34,160 bases of DNA from DASSUC01 sp035649895 (GCA_035649895.1 DASRIS010000012.1:1-34160), one strand, 5' to 3'; numbered from the stretch's first letter, positions 7,856 to 16,954 are shown. Translations and numbers: made by a program. The notes: a model not told the origin generated them from the sequence alone.

Positions 7856-8167
7856 ATGCGGGGAGAGGTGTGGGCGTGCGCGGTTCCGCTGGTCGGACCG
7901 CATCCCGTGGTCATCCTCACTGCCAACCGCATCGCGACGCCGCTCTCCGCCATCACTGTTGCGGTCGTCACCGGAACAGCGGGGCCTGAGGTAACTCACG
8001 TCCGTATCGGCCCAGATTCGGGGTTGACTAAGTACCTGGAGTCATACGTAAATTGCTCTGACCTGCATACGATAGACAAGCCCCGATTGCGTCGACAACT
8101 CGGACGCCTTGCTCCAGCTGAAATGCGGAGCGTGGAGACCGCAGTCCGCCAGATACTAGGGCTTTGA
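7856..8167 (+). CDS. MazF/PemK-family toxin
   Basis: Predicted mRNA-cleaving endoribonuclease toxin. From ATG 7856 the product is 103 residues starting MRGEVWAC, the typical MazF opening (R-G-E-V-W). Further family features are the hydrophobic strand P-H-P-V-V-I-L-T-A-N-R, the V-V-T-G-T segment, the conserved Y-V-N-C-S-D-L (usual form V-x-x-D-Q/L) and the C-terminal helix around LGRLAPAEMRSVETAVRQILGL. A GTG at 7826 overlaps the antitoxin stop and would add 10 residues with tighter translational coupling, so the start is not certain. It pairs with the antitoxin at 7410. Confidence 0.8.
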   Translation: MRGEVWACAVPLVGPHPVVILTANRIATPLSAITVAVVTGTAGPEVTHVRIGPDSGLTKYLESYVNCSDLHTIDKPRLRRQLGRLAPAEMRSVETAVRQILGL

Positions 8168-8323
8168 TCATAATCGAAGCCCCTCCGATGGTGTACTGAT
8201 CTGCCGCCGACGGTGCGTCCTTGGCATCGTTGTTGGCCCAGTGTTGCGTCTACAGGTCCAGGCGGCGTGATCTGCCTGGCCTCGCTACAGCGTCTCAGGT
8301 GGACCGCCGTCAGGGCCCACATT

Positions 8324-8359
8324 TTGGACATCACCGCATCGCGGACTAGAATTCTGGTC
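8324..8359 (+). promoter_or_regulatory. Promoter and palindromic operator of the Phd/RelE module
   Basis: TTGGAC (8324-8329), a 17-nt spacer and TAGAAT (8347-8352) form a near-consensus promoter. The predicted +1 is at about 8359-8361, the antitoxin ATG, so the mRNA is probably leaderless. The 16-bp near-palindrome GACTAGAATTCTGGTC (8344-8359, one mismatched pair) covers the -10 and start site and is a natural autorepression operator. Confidence 0.7.
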
Positions 8360-8360
8360 T

Positions 8361-8651
8361 ATGACGACGATGCCCTTGTCTGAGGCGAAGGCCAGGCTCT
8401 CGGAGGTCGCCGACGAGGTCGACCGCACCCACGACCGTGTTCATATCACCCGCAACGGTCGCGAGTACGTTGTGCTCATCTCGGCCGAGGATCTGGAGTC
8501 GATCGAGGCCACCATCGAGCTGCTGTCCGACCCGGCGGCGATGGCACGGGTGCGCGAGGCCGACGACGCCATCGCCCGGGGCGAGACCACCAGCGCCGAG
8601 GAGATGGCCGCGCTCATGGCACAACGGCGCGCCCGTGACCGGGCCGCATGA
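8361..8651 (+). CDS. Phd/YefM-family antitoxin
   Basis: A 96-residue protein starting MTTMPLSEAKARLSEVADEVDRT, the standard Phd/YefM N-terminal fold, with the H-I-T-R-N-G-R-E-Y-V-V-L-I-S strand and an alpha-helical C-terminus that would wrap the toxin. ATG 8361 lies 8 nt after a TAGAAT box, so translation probably starts on a leaderless mRNA. The toxin start follows the stop by 1 nt. The gene probably represses its own promoter through the palindrome at 8344. Confidence 0.9.
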   Translation: MTTMPLSEAKARLSEVADEVDRTHDRVHITRNGREYVVLISAEDLESIEATIELLSDPAAMARVREADDAIARGETTSAEEMAALMAQRRARDRAA

Positions 8652-8652
8652 G

Positions 8653-8952
8653 ATGACAGGCCCACCCCATGACGATGACGAGGCGCAGCCGTACACGCTG
8701 GTCATGGCACCGGGCGCCCGGCGCGCGCTGAGCGAAGGGCTCCCGGCGCCCGCCGCGTTCGCCGCCTGGGAGTTCATCAGGGGGCCTTTGGTGCGGGAGC
8801 CGTACCGGGTGGGGGCGCCTCTTCAGGCCCCGTTCGACGGGCTGTGGCGGGCCCGCCGTGGCGAGTACCGCGTTCGGTACCGCATTGACGACAAGCACCA
8901 CGAGGTACACGTCCTGGACGTTGACCACCGGCGTGATGCATACCGCCGCTGA
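8653..8952 (+). CDS. RelE/ParE-family toxin
   Basis: A 99-residue protein with the RelE/ParE pattern: A-P-G-A-R-R-A-L-S-E-G-L-P near the start (from about residue 19), P-Y-R-V-G-A-P-L in the middle, L-W-R-A-R-R-G-E-Y-R-V-R-Y-R-I and V-H-V-L-D-V-D-H-R-R-D-A-Y at the end. RelE members cut ribosome-bound mRNA; the His/Arg-rich end fits that type. ATG 8653 starts just after the antitoxin stop (8649-8651). Its stop codon is followed directly by a DHFR-like pseudogene in the same frame. Confidence 0.88.
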   Translation: MTGPPHDDDEAQPYTLVMAPGARRALSEGLPAPAAFAAWEFIRGPLVREPYRVGAPLQAPFDGLWRARRGEYRVRYRIDDKHHEVHVLDVDHRRDAYRR

Positions 8953-9334
8953 CCGAAGGGCTGGTGGGGTCCGAACCCGCCGTTCCACACACCGACCTTC
9001 GTGCTCACCCACCGCCCACGGCCCGCGATCGAGATGGAGGGCGGCACCACGTTCCACTTCCTCGACGCCACCCCGGCCGAGGCGCTCGAGACCGCCCGCG
9101 AAGCAGCCAACGGCCAGGACGTCCGGATCGGCGGCGGCCCCACAGTCGTACGCGACTTCCTCGCCGCCGGGCTCGTCGACCACATGCATCTCGTCCAGGT
9201 CCCGATCGTGCTCGGCCGCGGCGTGCGCGTCTGGGACGGGCCTGGAGGCCCTCGAAGATGCCTACGACGTCGAGGCGGTCTCCTCCCCCAGCGGCGTCAC
9301 CCACCTCACATTCACGCGGAAGGCCGTCTCGTGA
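8953..9334 (+). pseudogene. Truncated, frameshifted RibD C-terminal/DHFR-like gene
   Basis: Straight after the relE stop, and in the same frame, the DNA reads G-W-W-G-P-N-P-P-F-H-T-P-T-F-V-L-T-H, then the typical RPxIEMEGGTTFHF and D-V-R-I-G-G-G-P-T-V-V-R-D-F-L-A-A-G-L-V-D motifs of the dihydrofolate-reductase-like (RibD C-terminal) family. One extra C near 9241 shifts the frame; the C-terminal part (L-E-A-L-E-D-A-Y-D-V-E-A-V and T-H-L-T-F-T-R-K) continues in the next frame to about 9334. The N-terminal third, with the NADPH-binding start, is missing. So the gene is broken at both levels. Confidence 0.85.
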
Positions 9335-9564
9335 ACGCCGACAACGAACCGCAGGCCGTGCCCTGACAGCCGAGACCGACGAACGACGAGCCAACGAGCA
9401 CACGTGCACGGGACCATGGCCTCCAGCTCACCATCGACGGCCACCCAGCGCTGCCCCTCTAATGAGTTCTGGGAGAGAGCCATCCGGCAAACTCCTGGTG
9501 GGTAGGTAGCCGCCGGCAGACGAGTCCGGTTGCCTGAGCTTGCCTCATCGGCAAGGGTGAGACC
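9335..9564. other. Intergenic stretch without a recognisable gene
   Basis: No convincing coding sequence was found here. A small hairpin CTTGCC (9539-9544) / GGCAAG (9550-9555) overlaps the ribosome-site area of the next gene and could mask it. Confidence 0.4.
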
Positions 9565-10125
9565 GTGGCAGATGAGCATGTGGTCGGCTACGACGGGATG
9601 TGGGCCGAGCGCGGGAACGACCCCCGAGTGGCGGGCAACCCTGTCGGCGAGCTCGCGACCATCCGCGAGTACCTGTCCAACTACCGGCTCACCCTCGGCA
9701 TGAAATGCGAGGGTCTCTCGCCGGCGCAGCTGGCCACTCGGTCCGTGCCGCCGTCCACGCTGAGCCTGCTCGGCCTGGTCCGGCACATGGCCCGGGTGGA
9801 GCACAACTGGTTCCAGCGGTCGCTGCAGGGCCATCGGGAGGTGCCTCGGCTGTTCTGGTCCGCGGACGACGGCGACCTGGACTTCAATGGCGCTATCGGG
9901 GACCCGGCCGTGGTGGAGGAGGCGTTCGACGCGTGGAAGGCGCAGGTTGCGGCCGCTGACGAATGGCTGGACGGGCAGCTCGACCTGGACGCCACGGTCC
10001 TGACGCCACGCGGCGAGCGGACGAGCGTCCGTGACATCCTGATCCACATGGTCGAGGAGTATGCCCGGCATTGCGGCCACGCCGACCTGCTGCGCGAATG
10101 CATCGACGGCCGTACGGGCCAGTAG
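9565..10125 (+). CDS. DinB/DUF664-family protein
   Basis: A 186-residue protein of the DinB-like four-helix metal-binding superfamily (DUF664 branch). Evidence: the repeated helical pattern starting E-L-A-T-I-R-E-Y-L-S-N-Y-R, the family word P-S-T-L-S-L-L-G-L-V-R-H-M-A-R-V-E-H-N-W-F, and H-M-V-E-E-Y-A-R-H-C-G-H-A-D-L-L-R-E near the end. The spaced His residues are the expected metal ligands. Many relatives act as thiol- or mycothiol-dependent enzymes, but no substrate can be named. GTG 9565 has AAGGGTGAG upstream. It ends 21 bp from the end of the convergent galK gene. Confidence 0.85.
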   Translation: MADEHVVGYDGMWAERGNDPRVAGNPVGELATIREYLSNYRLTLGMKCEGLSPAQLATRSVPPSTLSLLGLVRHMARVEHNWFQRSLQGHREVPRLFWSADDGDLDFNGAIGDPAVVEEAFDAWKAQVAAADEWLDGQLDLDATVLTPRGERTSVRDILIHMVEEYARHCGHADLLRECIDGRTGQ

Positions 10126-10146
10126 CTGGATCGCTCGCCCGTTGGC

Positions 10147-11294
<1,148 letters not shown>

Positions 11295-11298
<4 letters not shown>

Positions 11299-12287
11299 CC
11301 TGCGATGGTCTGGGGGCCCGCGATGGTCTGCTGGTGGAACGTCCAGGCGTCGGCGACCATGTCGGGCAGCGCCGGCTTTGCCGGCACCCAGCCCAGCTCG
11401 GCGGCTGCCTTCTCGGCGGAGGCGACCAGCACGGCCGGGTCGCCGCTGCGGCGCGGCGCCACCTCGACCGGTACGGGGTGCCCGGTGACCTCGCGGACCA
11501 CCTCGATCACCTGGCGGTTGGAGAAGCCGCGGCCGTTGCCGAGGTTGTAGATGCGGTGCTCGCCCGGCTGCACCGCGTCGAGGGCGAGGAGGTGGGCCCG
11601 GGCCAGGTCCTCGATGTGGATGTAGTCGCGGATGCAGGTGCCGTCGGGTGTCGGATAGTCGTCACCGAAGAGCTGGAGCTTCTCCCGCCGGCCGGAGGCG
11701 ACCTGGAGCGCGATGGGGATCAGGTGGCTCTCCGGGTCGTGGCGCTCGCCGTAGGCCGGGCCGGACGCGGGCAGGTAGGCCCCGCAGACGTTGAAGTAGC
11801 GCAAGGTCACCGCGGCCAGGCCATGGGCATTGGCCTCGCCGGTGAGCGCGTGGTCGACGGCGAGCTTCGAGGCGGCGTACGGGTTCGGCGGGCGGGCCGC
11901 GGCGGTCTCCGGGATCGGCACCTCGTCCGGGTCGCCGTAGACGGCGGCGGTGCCGGAGAAGATGATGCGCCGCACCCCGGCCGCGCGGGCGGCGTCGATC
12001 AGCCGCAGTGACCCGATCGTGTTGTTCTCCCAGTACTTCTCCGGCCGCCGCACCGACTCGCCCGCCTCGATGAACGCCGCGAAGTGCAGGATCGCGTCGA
12101 GCCCTGCGGTGAGGACCGCCTCGACCGCCTCGTGCACCCGGCCCCGGACGAACCGGGCCCCGGGGGGCAGCGCCACCTCATGGCCGGTGGAGAGGTCGTC
12201 CAGGATCACCACGTCGTGGCCGGCGTCCAGCAGCATCGCCGACACGACGCCGCCGACATAGCCGGCGCCGCCGGTGACGAGCAGCTT
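11295..12287 (-). CDS. galE: UDP-glucose 4-epimerase
   Basis: Interconverts UDP-galactose and UDP-glucose with bound NAD. The 330-residue SDR protein has the N-terminal Rossmann motif TGGAGYVGG, the VILDDLSTGH segment, the active-site F-S-G-T-A-A-V-Y-G strand and the Y-A-A-S-K catalytic Tyr/Lys motif. GTG 12287 is chosen because AAGGAG lies 7 nt upstream and the protein then starts MKLLVTGGAGYVGG; an ATG at 12308 would add seven residues and overlap that ribosome site. First gene of galE-galK, divergent from the CBS-domain gene. Confidence 0.95.
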
Positions 12288-12314
12288 CACAACCAGTCTC
12301 CTTGTCATTGCGTG

Positions 12315-12342
12315 GTAACTCTTCGGCAGAGGTTACTAGGAT
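12315..12342 (+). promoter_or_regulatory. Divergent intergenic hairpin and -10 box
   Basis: GTAAC (12315-12319) and GTTAC (12332-12336) form an inverted repeat whose inner TCT/AGA bases also pair. TAGGAT (12337-12342) follows and ends exactly 6 nt before the ATG at 12349, a leaderless arrangement. No clear -35 was found. The inverted repeat lies between galE and the CBS gene and may bind a regulator. Confidence 0.5.
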
Positions 12343-12348
12343 CGCGCC

Positions 12349-13419
12349 ATGGATGAGTCCGGCCGGGCCGGTCCGTTGCGGCGCTGGCTCGCCCGGGTGG
12401 TCGTGCGCGGCGCGGACGGCGCCACCAGGTTGGTTACCCGGCTCCTCGGCGCCAGCCCCACCTCCGGCCGGGAGCAGATCTCAGAGGCCGAGCTGCGTGG
12501 CCTGGTCGCCGCCAACACCCTGCTCGACCGCGAGGAGCAGCGGATCATCGACGGCGTCATAGCCGCCGGTGCGAGCCTGGTGCGGGAGGTCATGGTCCCC
12601 CGGACCGAGGTGATGTTCCTCGATGCCGCGCTCAGCGTGGGCCAGGCAGCCCAGGCCGTACGGGACCAGTCGCACTCCCGGTTCCCCGTCGTGGACGGCA
12701 CGCACGACGACGTGATCGGCTTCGTCCACCTGCGCGACCTGCTGATCCGGCCCAACGGCGAGGGGCCGGCGACGGTCGCGGACCTCACCCGCGACGTCAA
12801 GCGGCTGCCCGCCACCAAGCGCGTCCTCGCCGCCCTCTCCGAGATGCGTCGGGAGGGGCACCATCTCGCGGTCATCATCGACGAGTACGGCGGCACGGCG
12901 GGCATCGTCACGCTCGAGGATCTCATCGAGGAGCTGATCGGGGAGATCCACGACGAGTACGACGCAGAGCCTGAGCCGGTGCCGGCCAGCGGGACGGTCC
13001 CCGCCGAGGTGGAGGGCCGGCTCAACCTGGCCGACTTTACGGAGTGGACCGGCCTGGTCCTGCCGACCGGGCCGTATGAGACCGTGGGCGGCTTTCTCAT
13101 GGCCCGGCTGGGCCGGCTGCCCACGGTCGGCGACGAGGTACGCCTGCCCGCCGTGCCTACCGCTGGCGCGGCGCCGGCCTCCGGCGGTGCGCCTGGCAAC
13201 AATGGCGGACGGGCTGGCTGGCTGCTGCGGGTCGCCGCGCTGGACGGTCGCCGGGTGGCCCGGGTGGCGCTGGTCCCGGCCCCACCGCCATCCCCGCCGG
13301 AGGCCGGGCCGGCTGGACCGGAGGCCAGGCAGTCTAGACAAGGCGGGCGGGCTGGACAAGCCGGGCGGGCTCCGGCGGGAGCCGCCGGTGCGGCGCCGGG
13401 CGCGGGTCAGCGCAGGTGA
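12349..13419 (+). CDS. CBS-domain protein of the CorC/TlyC (hemolysin C-like) family, without membrane domain
   Basis: The 356-residue protein has a short amphipathic N-terminus, paired CBS domains (about 75-205, with V-M-V-P-R-T-E-V-M, H-S-R-F-P-V-V-D-G and I-I-D-E-Y-G-G-T-A-G-I-V-T-L-E-D), then the CorC/HlyC transporter-associated domain (about 215-270) and a Pro/Ala/Gly-rich tail. Most actinobacterial relatives begin with a DUF21 (CNNM) membrane domain; here an in-frame TAG at 12337 rules out an upstream extension, so the protein is soluble like E. coli CorC, or is a truncated form. Likely role in Mg/Co efflux or membrane stress, by family only. Its 3' end overlaps the convergent gene by 13 bp. 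Confidence 0.85.
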   Translation: MDESGRAGPLRRWLARVVVRGADGATRLVTRLLGASPTSGREQISEAELRGLVAANTLLDREEQRIIDGVIAAGASLVREVMVPRTEVMFLDAALSVGQAAQAVRDQSHSRFPVVDGTHDDVIGFVHLRDLLIRPNGEGPATVADLTRDVKRLPATKRVLAALSEMRREGHHLAVIIDEYGGTAGIVTLEDLIEELIGEIHDEYDAEPEPVPASGTVPAEVEGRLNLADFTEWTGLVLPTGPYETVGGFLMARLGRLPTVGDEVRLPAVPTAGAAPASGGAPGNNGGRAGWLLRVAALDGRRVARVALVPAPPPSPPEAGPAGPEARQSRQGGRAGQAGRAPAGAAGAAPGAGQRR

Positions 13420-14678
13420 AGCTTGCGCCAGGTGGCTCCGTCCGAGGAGTACGCCGCCCAGCCGTTGCCGAACAGGTCCAACGCGATGTAGCCGGACGGG
13501 CTGCGTACCAGGCGCCCCACCTTCGGCAGCTCGTCGGTGCGTACGAAGGTGGCGCCCGCGTCTGAGCTGACGAACCAGCGGCCGGTCAACGTGGCCACCA
13601 GCAGCCGGCCGTCGAGCACCGGGACCGGGTCACCGGCGAGCGTGGCCGGCTCCCCGTCGGGTCCGGAGCGGGTCTGGGTGAAGCTCCCACCCGAGTCCAC
13701 GGAGTGGTAGACCGCGCCGAGCTGCCCGCCCGGGCCGACCACGACCGCGTAGACGTGCGTGCCGAGGGTCGCCACCCGCACCGAGGCACCAGCCGAGGCG
13801 CCGGCCGGTACGCCGGCTGCCGCGCCGGGCAGCTGCGGGCGCTGCCAGGTGCGCCCGGAGTCGCGGGACACCGCCACCGCGGGCCGGCCGGTGGTCCGCT
13901 CCGCCCCGCCCGCCCACCAGGCGCCGTCGGCGGCCGGCTGCGCGGCTACCCAGCACACGTCGATGGGCGGCTGGTCGCTCAGGTCGCCGCGGTGGCCGTA
14001 CTGGGAGGTCCACACCTCGACCACGGCGCCGGCGCACCCCCCCGACGGACCCGGGCGGACCCGCAGCCGGGCGCCCCGCTCGGCCGTGGCGACCGGCCCG
14101 CCGTTGCCCGGCCGGGGCTGCCACCCGCTCCCGGGGGTGAGCACCAGCGGCGGCGCGACCGTCACCACGGCCGAGCCGTCCCCCAAGAGGAGCAGCTCGG
14201 GCGGTGTGTCGGCGGTCGCCGCGCCGGCGGGCAGCGGGTGCTCCGTCCAGGTCAGGCCGCCGTCGTGGGTGCTCGCCACGGTCATCCGGCAGGACCGGCC
14301 GCCCACACAGCTGGCGAGCAGCGCATAGCCCCGGTCGGGGTCGGCGAGCTCCACGTCCAGGATGTCCCCGGGCAGGTCGACGTAGGGCTGCACCATGCCG
14401 TTCACGGTGATCCCGGCGTCTGTCCACACCGGACCGCCGCTCGGCACGGGCCCGGGCGGCGTCGCCACCTCCGGGCCGCGGCCGCCCCACGGCTGCACGG
14501 CCGCGACGAGGACGGCCGTGGCGAGCAGGGCGAGGCCGCCGCCGGCCCGGGCCGCGGTACGGCGGCGGCGGAGAACCTGGGCGCGCGCGTGTACCCGCGC
14601 CAGGTCGGGCTGGTCGATCTCGGCGAGCAGCTGGGCGCGCGAGGCGGCCAGCTGCTGGTCCAGGCGGGTGTCAGGCAC
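13407..14678 (-). CDS. Single-pass membrane protein with extracytoplasmic BNR/sialidase-like propeller, coupled to an ECF sigma factor
   Basis: A 423-residue protein. Residues 1-45 are a charged helical cytoplasmic segment, about 46-63 (G-G-G-L-A-L-L-A-T-A-V-L-V-A-A-V) a membrane helix, and the rest is predicted outside. The outer part has repeated BNR-like Asp-box words such as S-T-H-D-G-G-L-T-W, S-R-D-S-G-R-T-W, S-V-D-S-G-G-S-F, S-S-D-A-G-A-T-F and S-S-D-G-A-T-W, indicating a beta-propeller. Two Cys (in A-S-C-V-G-G-R-S-C) may form a disulfide. Its ATG overlaps the sigma-factor stop by 8 nt. The layout suggests a sensor or anti-sigma-like partner, but no known anti-sigma domain is visible, so that role is inference. 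Confidence 0.75.
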   Translation of the reverse strand: MPDTRLDQQLAASRAQLLAEIDQPDLARVHARAQVLRRRRTAARAGGGLALLATAVLVAAVQPWGGRGPEVATPPGPVPSGGPVWTDAGITVNGMVQPYVDLPGDILDVELADPDRGYALLASCVGGRSCRMTVASTHDGGLTWTEHPLPAGAATADTPPELLLLGDGSAVVTVAPPLVLTPGSGWQPRPGNGGPVATAERGARLRVRPGPSGGCAGAVVEVWTSQYGHRGDLSDQPPIDVCWVAAQPAADGAWWAGGAERTTGRPAVAVSRDSGRTWQRPQLPGAAAGVPAGASAGASVRVATLGTHVYAVVVGPGGQLGAVYHSVDSGGSFTQTRSGPDGEPATLAGDPVPVLDGRLLVATLTGRWFVSSDAGATFVRTDELPKVGRLVRSPSGYIALDLFGNGWAAYSSDGATWRKLHLR

Positions 14679-15321
14679 GGCTCACCTCCGTGGTGCTCGG
14701 GCCGGCCTTGGTCCTCGTGCCGGCTGTGGTGCTCGGGCCGGCGGGCACGCCGTCGCGGTAGTCGTTGCCGTGGTGGTCATTGTCGCGGTAGCCGTCGCCG
14801 CGGTAGTCGCCGAGCGTGGCGGCGAGCGCGGCCCGGCCGCGGGAGAGCCGGGACTTCACCGTGCCGACCGGCACGCCGAGCACCTCGGCCACCTCGTCGA
14901 CGGGCAGGTCGGCCAGGTAGTGCAGGACGACCGCCTCCCGGAACGGGCGGGCCAGCCCGGCCAGCGCGTCGCGCAGGTCGGCCCGCTCCGGCCCGGGGGG
15001 CGGTTCCACCAGCCGCGCCACCGGCCGGTCCCGCAGCAGGATCAGGTCGAGGATCCGGCGACGGCGCCAGCGGCGGCGGACCACGTTGACCGCCACCGTG
15101 CGCAGCCACGCCTCCGGGTTGTCCACGTCGCTCAGCGCGCCCGGCCGGGCCAGCGCCCGGGCGAACGCCTCCTGCACCACGTCCTGCGCCTCGGTGAGGT
15201 CGGACGTGAAGGCGTAGACCTGCGCGACCAGCCGCCGGTAGGAGGCGTGGTACAGCTCGCCCAGCCCGTCGCCGTCCAAGGAACCTCCCGCCCGGAACTG
15301 CCGCCAGGGAACCTCCCGCAC
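14671..15321 (-). CDS. ECF sigma factor, SigE-like (SigE/SigK type)
   Basis: An extracytoplasmic-function sigma factor that would direct RNA polymerase to a small regulon. Region 2 is seen at the start (L-Y-H-A-S-Y-R-R-L-V-A-Q-V-Y-A-F, then D-L-T-E-A-Q-D-V-V-Q-E-A-F-A-R-A-L) and W-L-R-T-V-A-V-N-V-V-R-R-R-W-R closes it. Region 4 has L-P-V-D-E-V-A-E-V-L-G-V-P-V-G-T-V-K-S-R-L-S-R-G. The start is uncertain: GTG 15321 (216 residues) is used here, with GTG 15333 and TTG 15279 as alternatives. The TTG has GGGAGG just upstream, and the words around it are a duplicated GCGGGAGGTTCC. The gene is coupled to the propeller protein and divergent from trpS. Confidence 0.88.
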   Translation of the reverse strand: MREVPWRQFRAGGSLDGDGLGELYHASYRRLVAQVYAFTSDLTEAQDVVQEAFARALARPGALSDVDNPEAWLRTVAVNVVRRRWRRRRILDLILLRDRPVARLVEPPPGPERADLRDALAGLARPFREAVVLHYLADLPVDEVAEVLGVPVGTVKSRLSRGRAALAATLGDYRGDGYRDNDHHGNDYRDGVPAGPSTTAGTRTKAGPSTTEVSRA

Positions 15322-15377
15322 GTACAGGTCCACCGTACGAGGCACGGCCTGTGCGCATGGTTCCCGCAGCCAGCTGC

Positions 15378-15390
15378 CAGAATTGCCGGC
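15378..15390 (+). promoter_or_regulatory. Candidate leaderless promoter of trpS
   Basis: CAGAAT (15378-15383) lies 7 nt before the trpS ATG and there is no ribosome site between, so a leaderless transcript is plausible. The -35 is not evident. Confidence 0.4.
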
Positions 15391-16422
15391 ATGTCTGACC
15401 TGGCCCGGCCGCGTCCGCGGGTGCTCTCCGGCATCCAGCCCACCGCCGACTCGTTCCACCTCGGCAACTACCTCGGGGCGTTGCGCCACTGGGTGGCGAT
15501 GCAGGAGACCCACGACGCGTTCTACTGCGTCGTGGACCTGCACGCGATCACCGCCGGGCACGAGCCGGAGCTGCTGCGAGCGCGCACCCGCGCCGCTGCT
15601 GCGCAGCTCTTCGCGGTCGGCATCGACCCGGACCGCGCCACGCTGTTCGTGCAGTCGCAGGTGCCCGAGCACGCGCAGCTCGGCTGGGTGCTCAGCTGCC
15701 TAACCGGGTTCGGCGAGGCGAGCCGGATGACGCAGTTCAAGGACAAGTCAAGCAAGCAGGGCGCGGACCGGGCCAGCGTGGGCCTGTTCACGTACCCGGT
15801 CCTCCAGGCCGCGGACATCCTGCTCTACCAGGCCAACGCCGTGCCGGTGGGCGAGGACCAGCGCCAGCACCTGGAGCTGACCCGGGACCTGGCACAGCGG
15901 TTCAACACCCGGTTCGGGCCGGTGTTCACCCTGCCGGAGCCGTACATCGTCGCGGGCACCGCGAAGATCACCGACCTGCAGGACCCGACCGCGAAGATGT
16001 CGAAGTCGGCCTCGTCCCCGACCGGCCTGGTGGAGCTGCTGGAGGAGCCGGCCCGGATCGCCAAGAAGATCCGTTCGGCGGTCACCGACACCGGGCGGGA
16101 GATCCGGTACGATCCGGCCGGCAAGCCGGGCATCGCCAACCTGCTGACGATCTACTCGGCGCTGGCCGGCCGCTCGATGGACGACCTCGTGCACGCGTAC
16201 GAGGGCAAGGGCTACGGCGACCTGAAGAAGGACCTGGCCGAGGTGGTGGTGGAGGCGGTACGCCCGGTCCGCGAGCGCACCCGCGCCTACCTGGACGACC
16301 CGGCGCAGCTGGACAAGCTGCTCGCGGTCGGCGCGGAGAAGGCCCGGGCCGTCGCCGGACCTACCCTGGCCGCCACCTACGACCGGCTGGGCTTCCTACC
16401 CGCCGCCGCACCGCGGAGCTGA
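15391..16422 (+). CDS. trpS: Tryptophanyl-tRNA synthetase
   Basis: Class I synthetase charging tRNA-Trp. The 343-residue length is typical. It has the HIGH-type motif in TADSFHLGNYLGAL (near residues 19-32), the GEDQRQHLELTRDLAQRFN segment, and KMSKS in TAKMSKSASSP. ATG 15391 fits the conserved start M-S-D-L-A-R-P-R-P-R-V-L-S-G-I-Q-P-T. The next gene begins 7 nt after its stop, making a three-gene operon with the RNA-ligase-like and YihY-like genes. Confidence 0.97.
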   Translation: MSDLARPRPRVLSGIQPTADSFHLGNYLGALRHWVAMQETHDAFYCVVDLHAITAGHEPELLRARTRAAAAQLFAVGIDPDRATLFVQSQVPEHAQLGWVLSCLTGFGEASRMTQFKDKSSKQGADRASVGLFTYPVLQAADILLYQANAVPVGEDQRQHLELTRDLAQRFNTRFGPVFTLPEPYIVAGTAKITDLQDPTAKMSKSASSPTGLVELLEEPARIAKKIRSAVTDTGREIRYDPAGKPGIANLLTIYSALAGRSMDDLVHAYEGKGYGDLKKDLAEVVVEAVRPVRERTRAYLDDPAQLDKLLAVGAEKARAVAGPTLAATYDRLGFLPAAAPRS

Positions 16423-16429
16423 CCCGACG

Positions 16430-16954
16430 GTGACGATGTCGACAGTCGGCGTGGCGATCGACATCCCCGAGCCGTGGGGCGGCCAGCTCACCCGGCGTCG
16501 GGCCGAGGCCGGCGACCTGGTCGCCGAGTACGTGCCGGCCCACCTGACCCTGCTCGGCCCGACCGAGGTCGACCCGGACCGCCTCGACCAGGTCGAGGAC
16601 CATCTGGCCAAGGTGGCCGCGGCGAGCCAGCCGTTCCGGGTGCTGCTGCGCGGCACGGGCACGTTCCGCCCGGTCACCGAGGTGGTGTTCGTGGCGGTGG
16701 CGGCCGGCATTGCCGAGTGTGAGCAGCTCGCCGCCGCCATCCGCGGGACCGACGTGCTCCAGCGGGAGCAGCGTTTCCCGTACCACCCGCACGTGACCGT
16801 GGCGCAGCAGGTGCCAACGGTCGAGCTGGACGCGGTCTTCGAGGACCTTGCGGACTTCACCGCACAGTTCGACGTGGACGGGTTCACGCTCTTCGCGCAC
16901 GGCCCCGACGGGCGCTGGTACCCCCGCCGCCACTTCTGGCTCGGCCGGTCGTGA
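16430..16954 (+). CDS. 2'-5' RNA ligase-family protein (2H phosphoesterase)
   Basis: A 174-residue protein with both HxT motifs of the 2H superfamily: A-H-L-T-L-L-G-P (about residue 37) and P-H-V-T-V-A-Q (about residue 123). Members hydrolyse cyclic phosphodiester bonds or ligate RNA; the true substrate is unknown. GTG 16430 is used; an ATG two codons later is possible. It sits between trpS and the YihY-like gene, overlapping the latter by 4 nt (GTGA). Confidence 0.9.
   Translation: MTMSTVGVAIDIPEPWGGQLTRRRAEAGDLVAEYVPAHLTLLGPTEVDPDRLDQVEDHLAKVAAASQPFRVLLRGTGTFRPVTEVVFVAVAAGIAECEQLAAAIRGTDVLQREQRFPYHPHVTVAQQVPTVELDAVFEDLADFTAQFDVDGFTLFAHGPDGRWYPRRHFWLGRS

Noticed and set aside
9262..10080. 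Minus-strand open frame opposite the DinB-like gene
   Set aside because: Shadow of the plus-strand gene; no domain, and it runs across the DHFR-like pseudogene.
12287..12308. ATG 12308 as the galE start
   Set aside because: The AAGGAG ribosome site lies between it and GTG 12287, so GTG is the better start.
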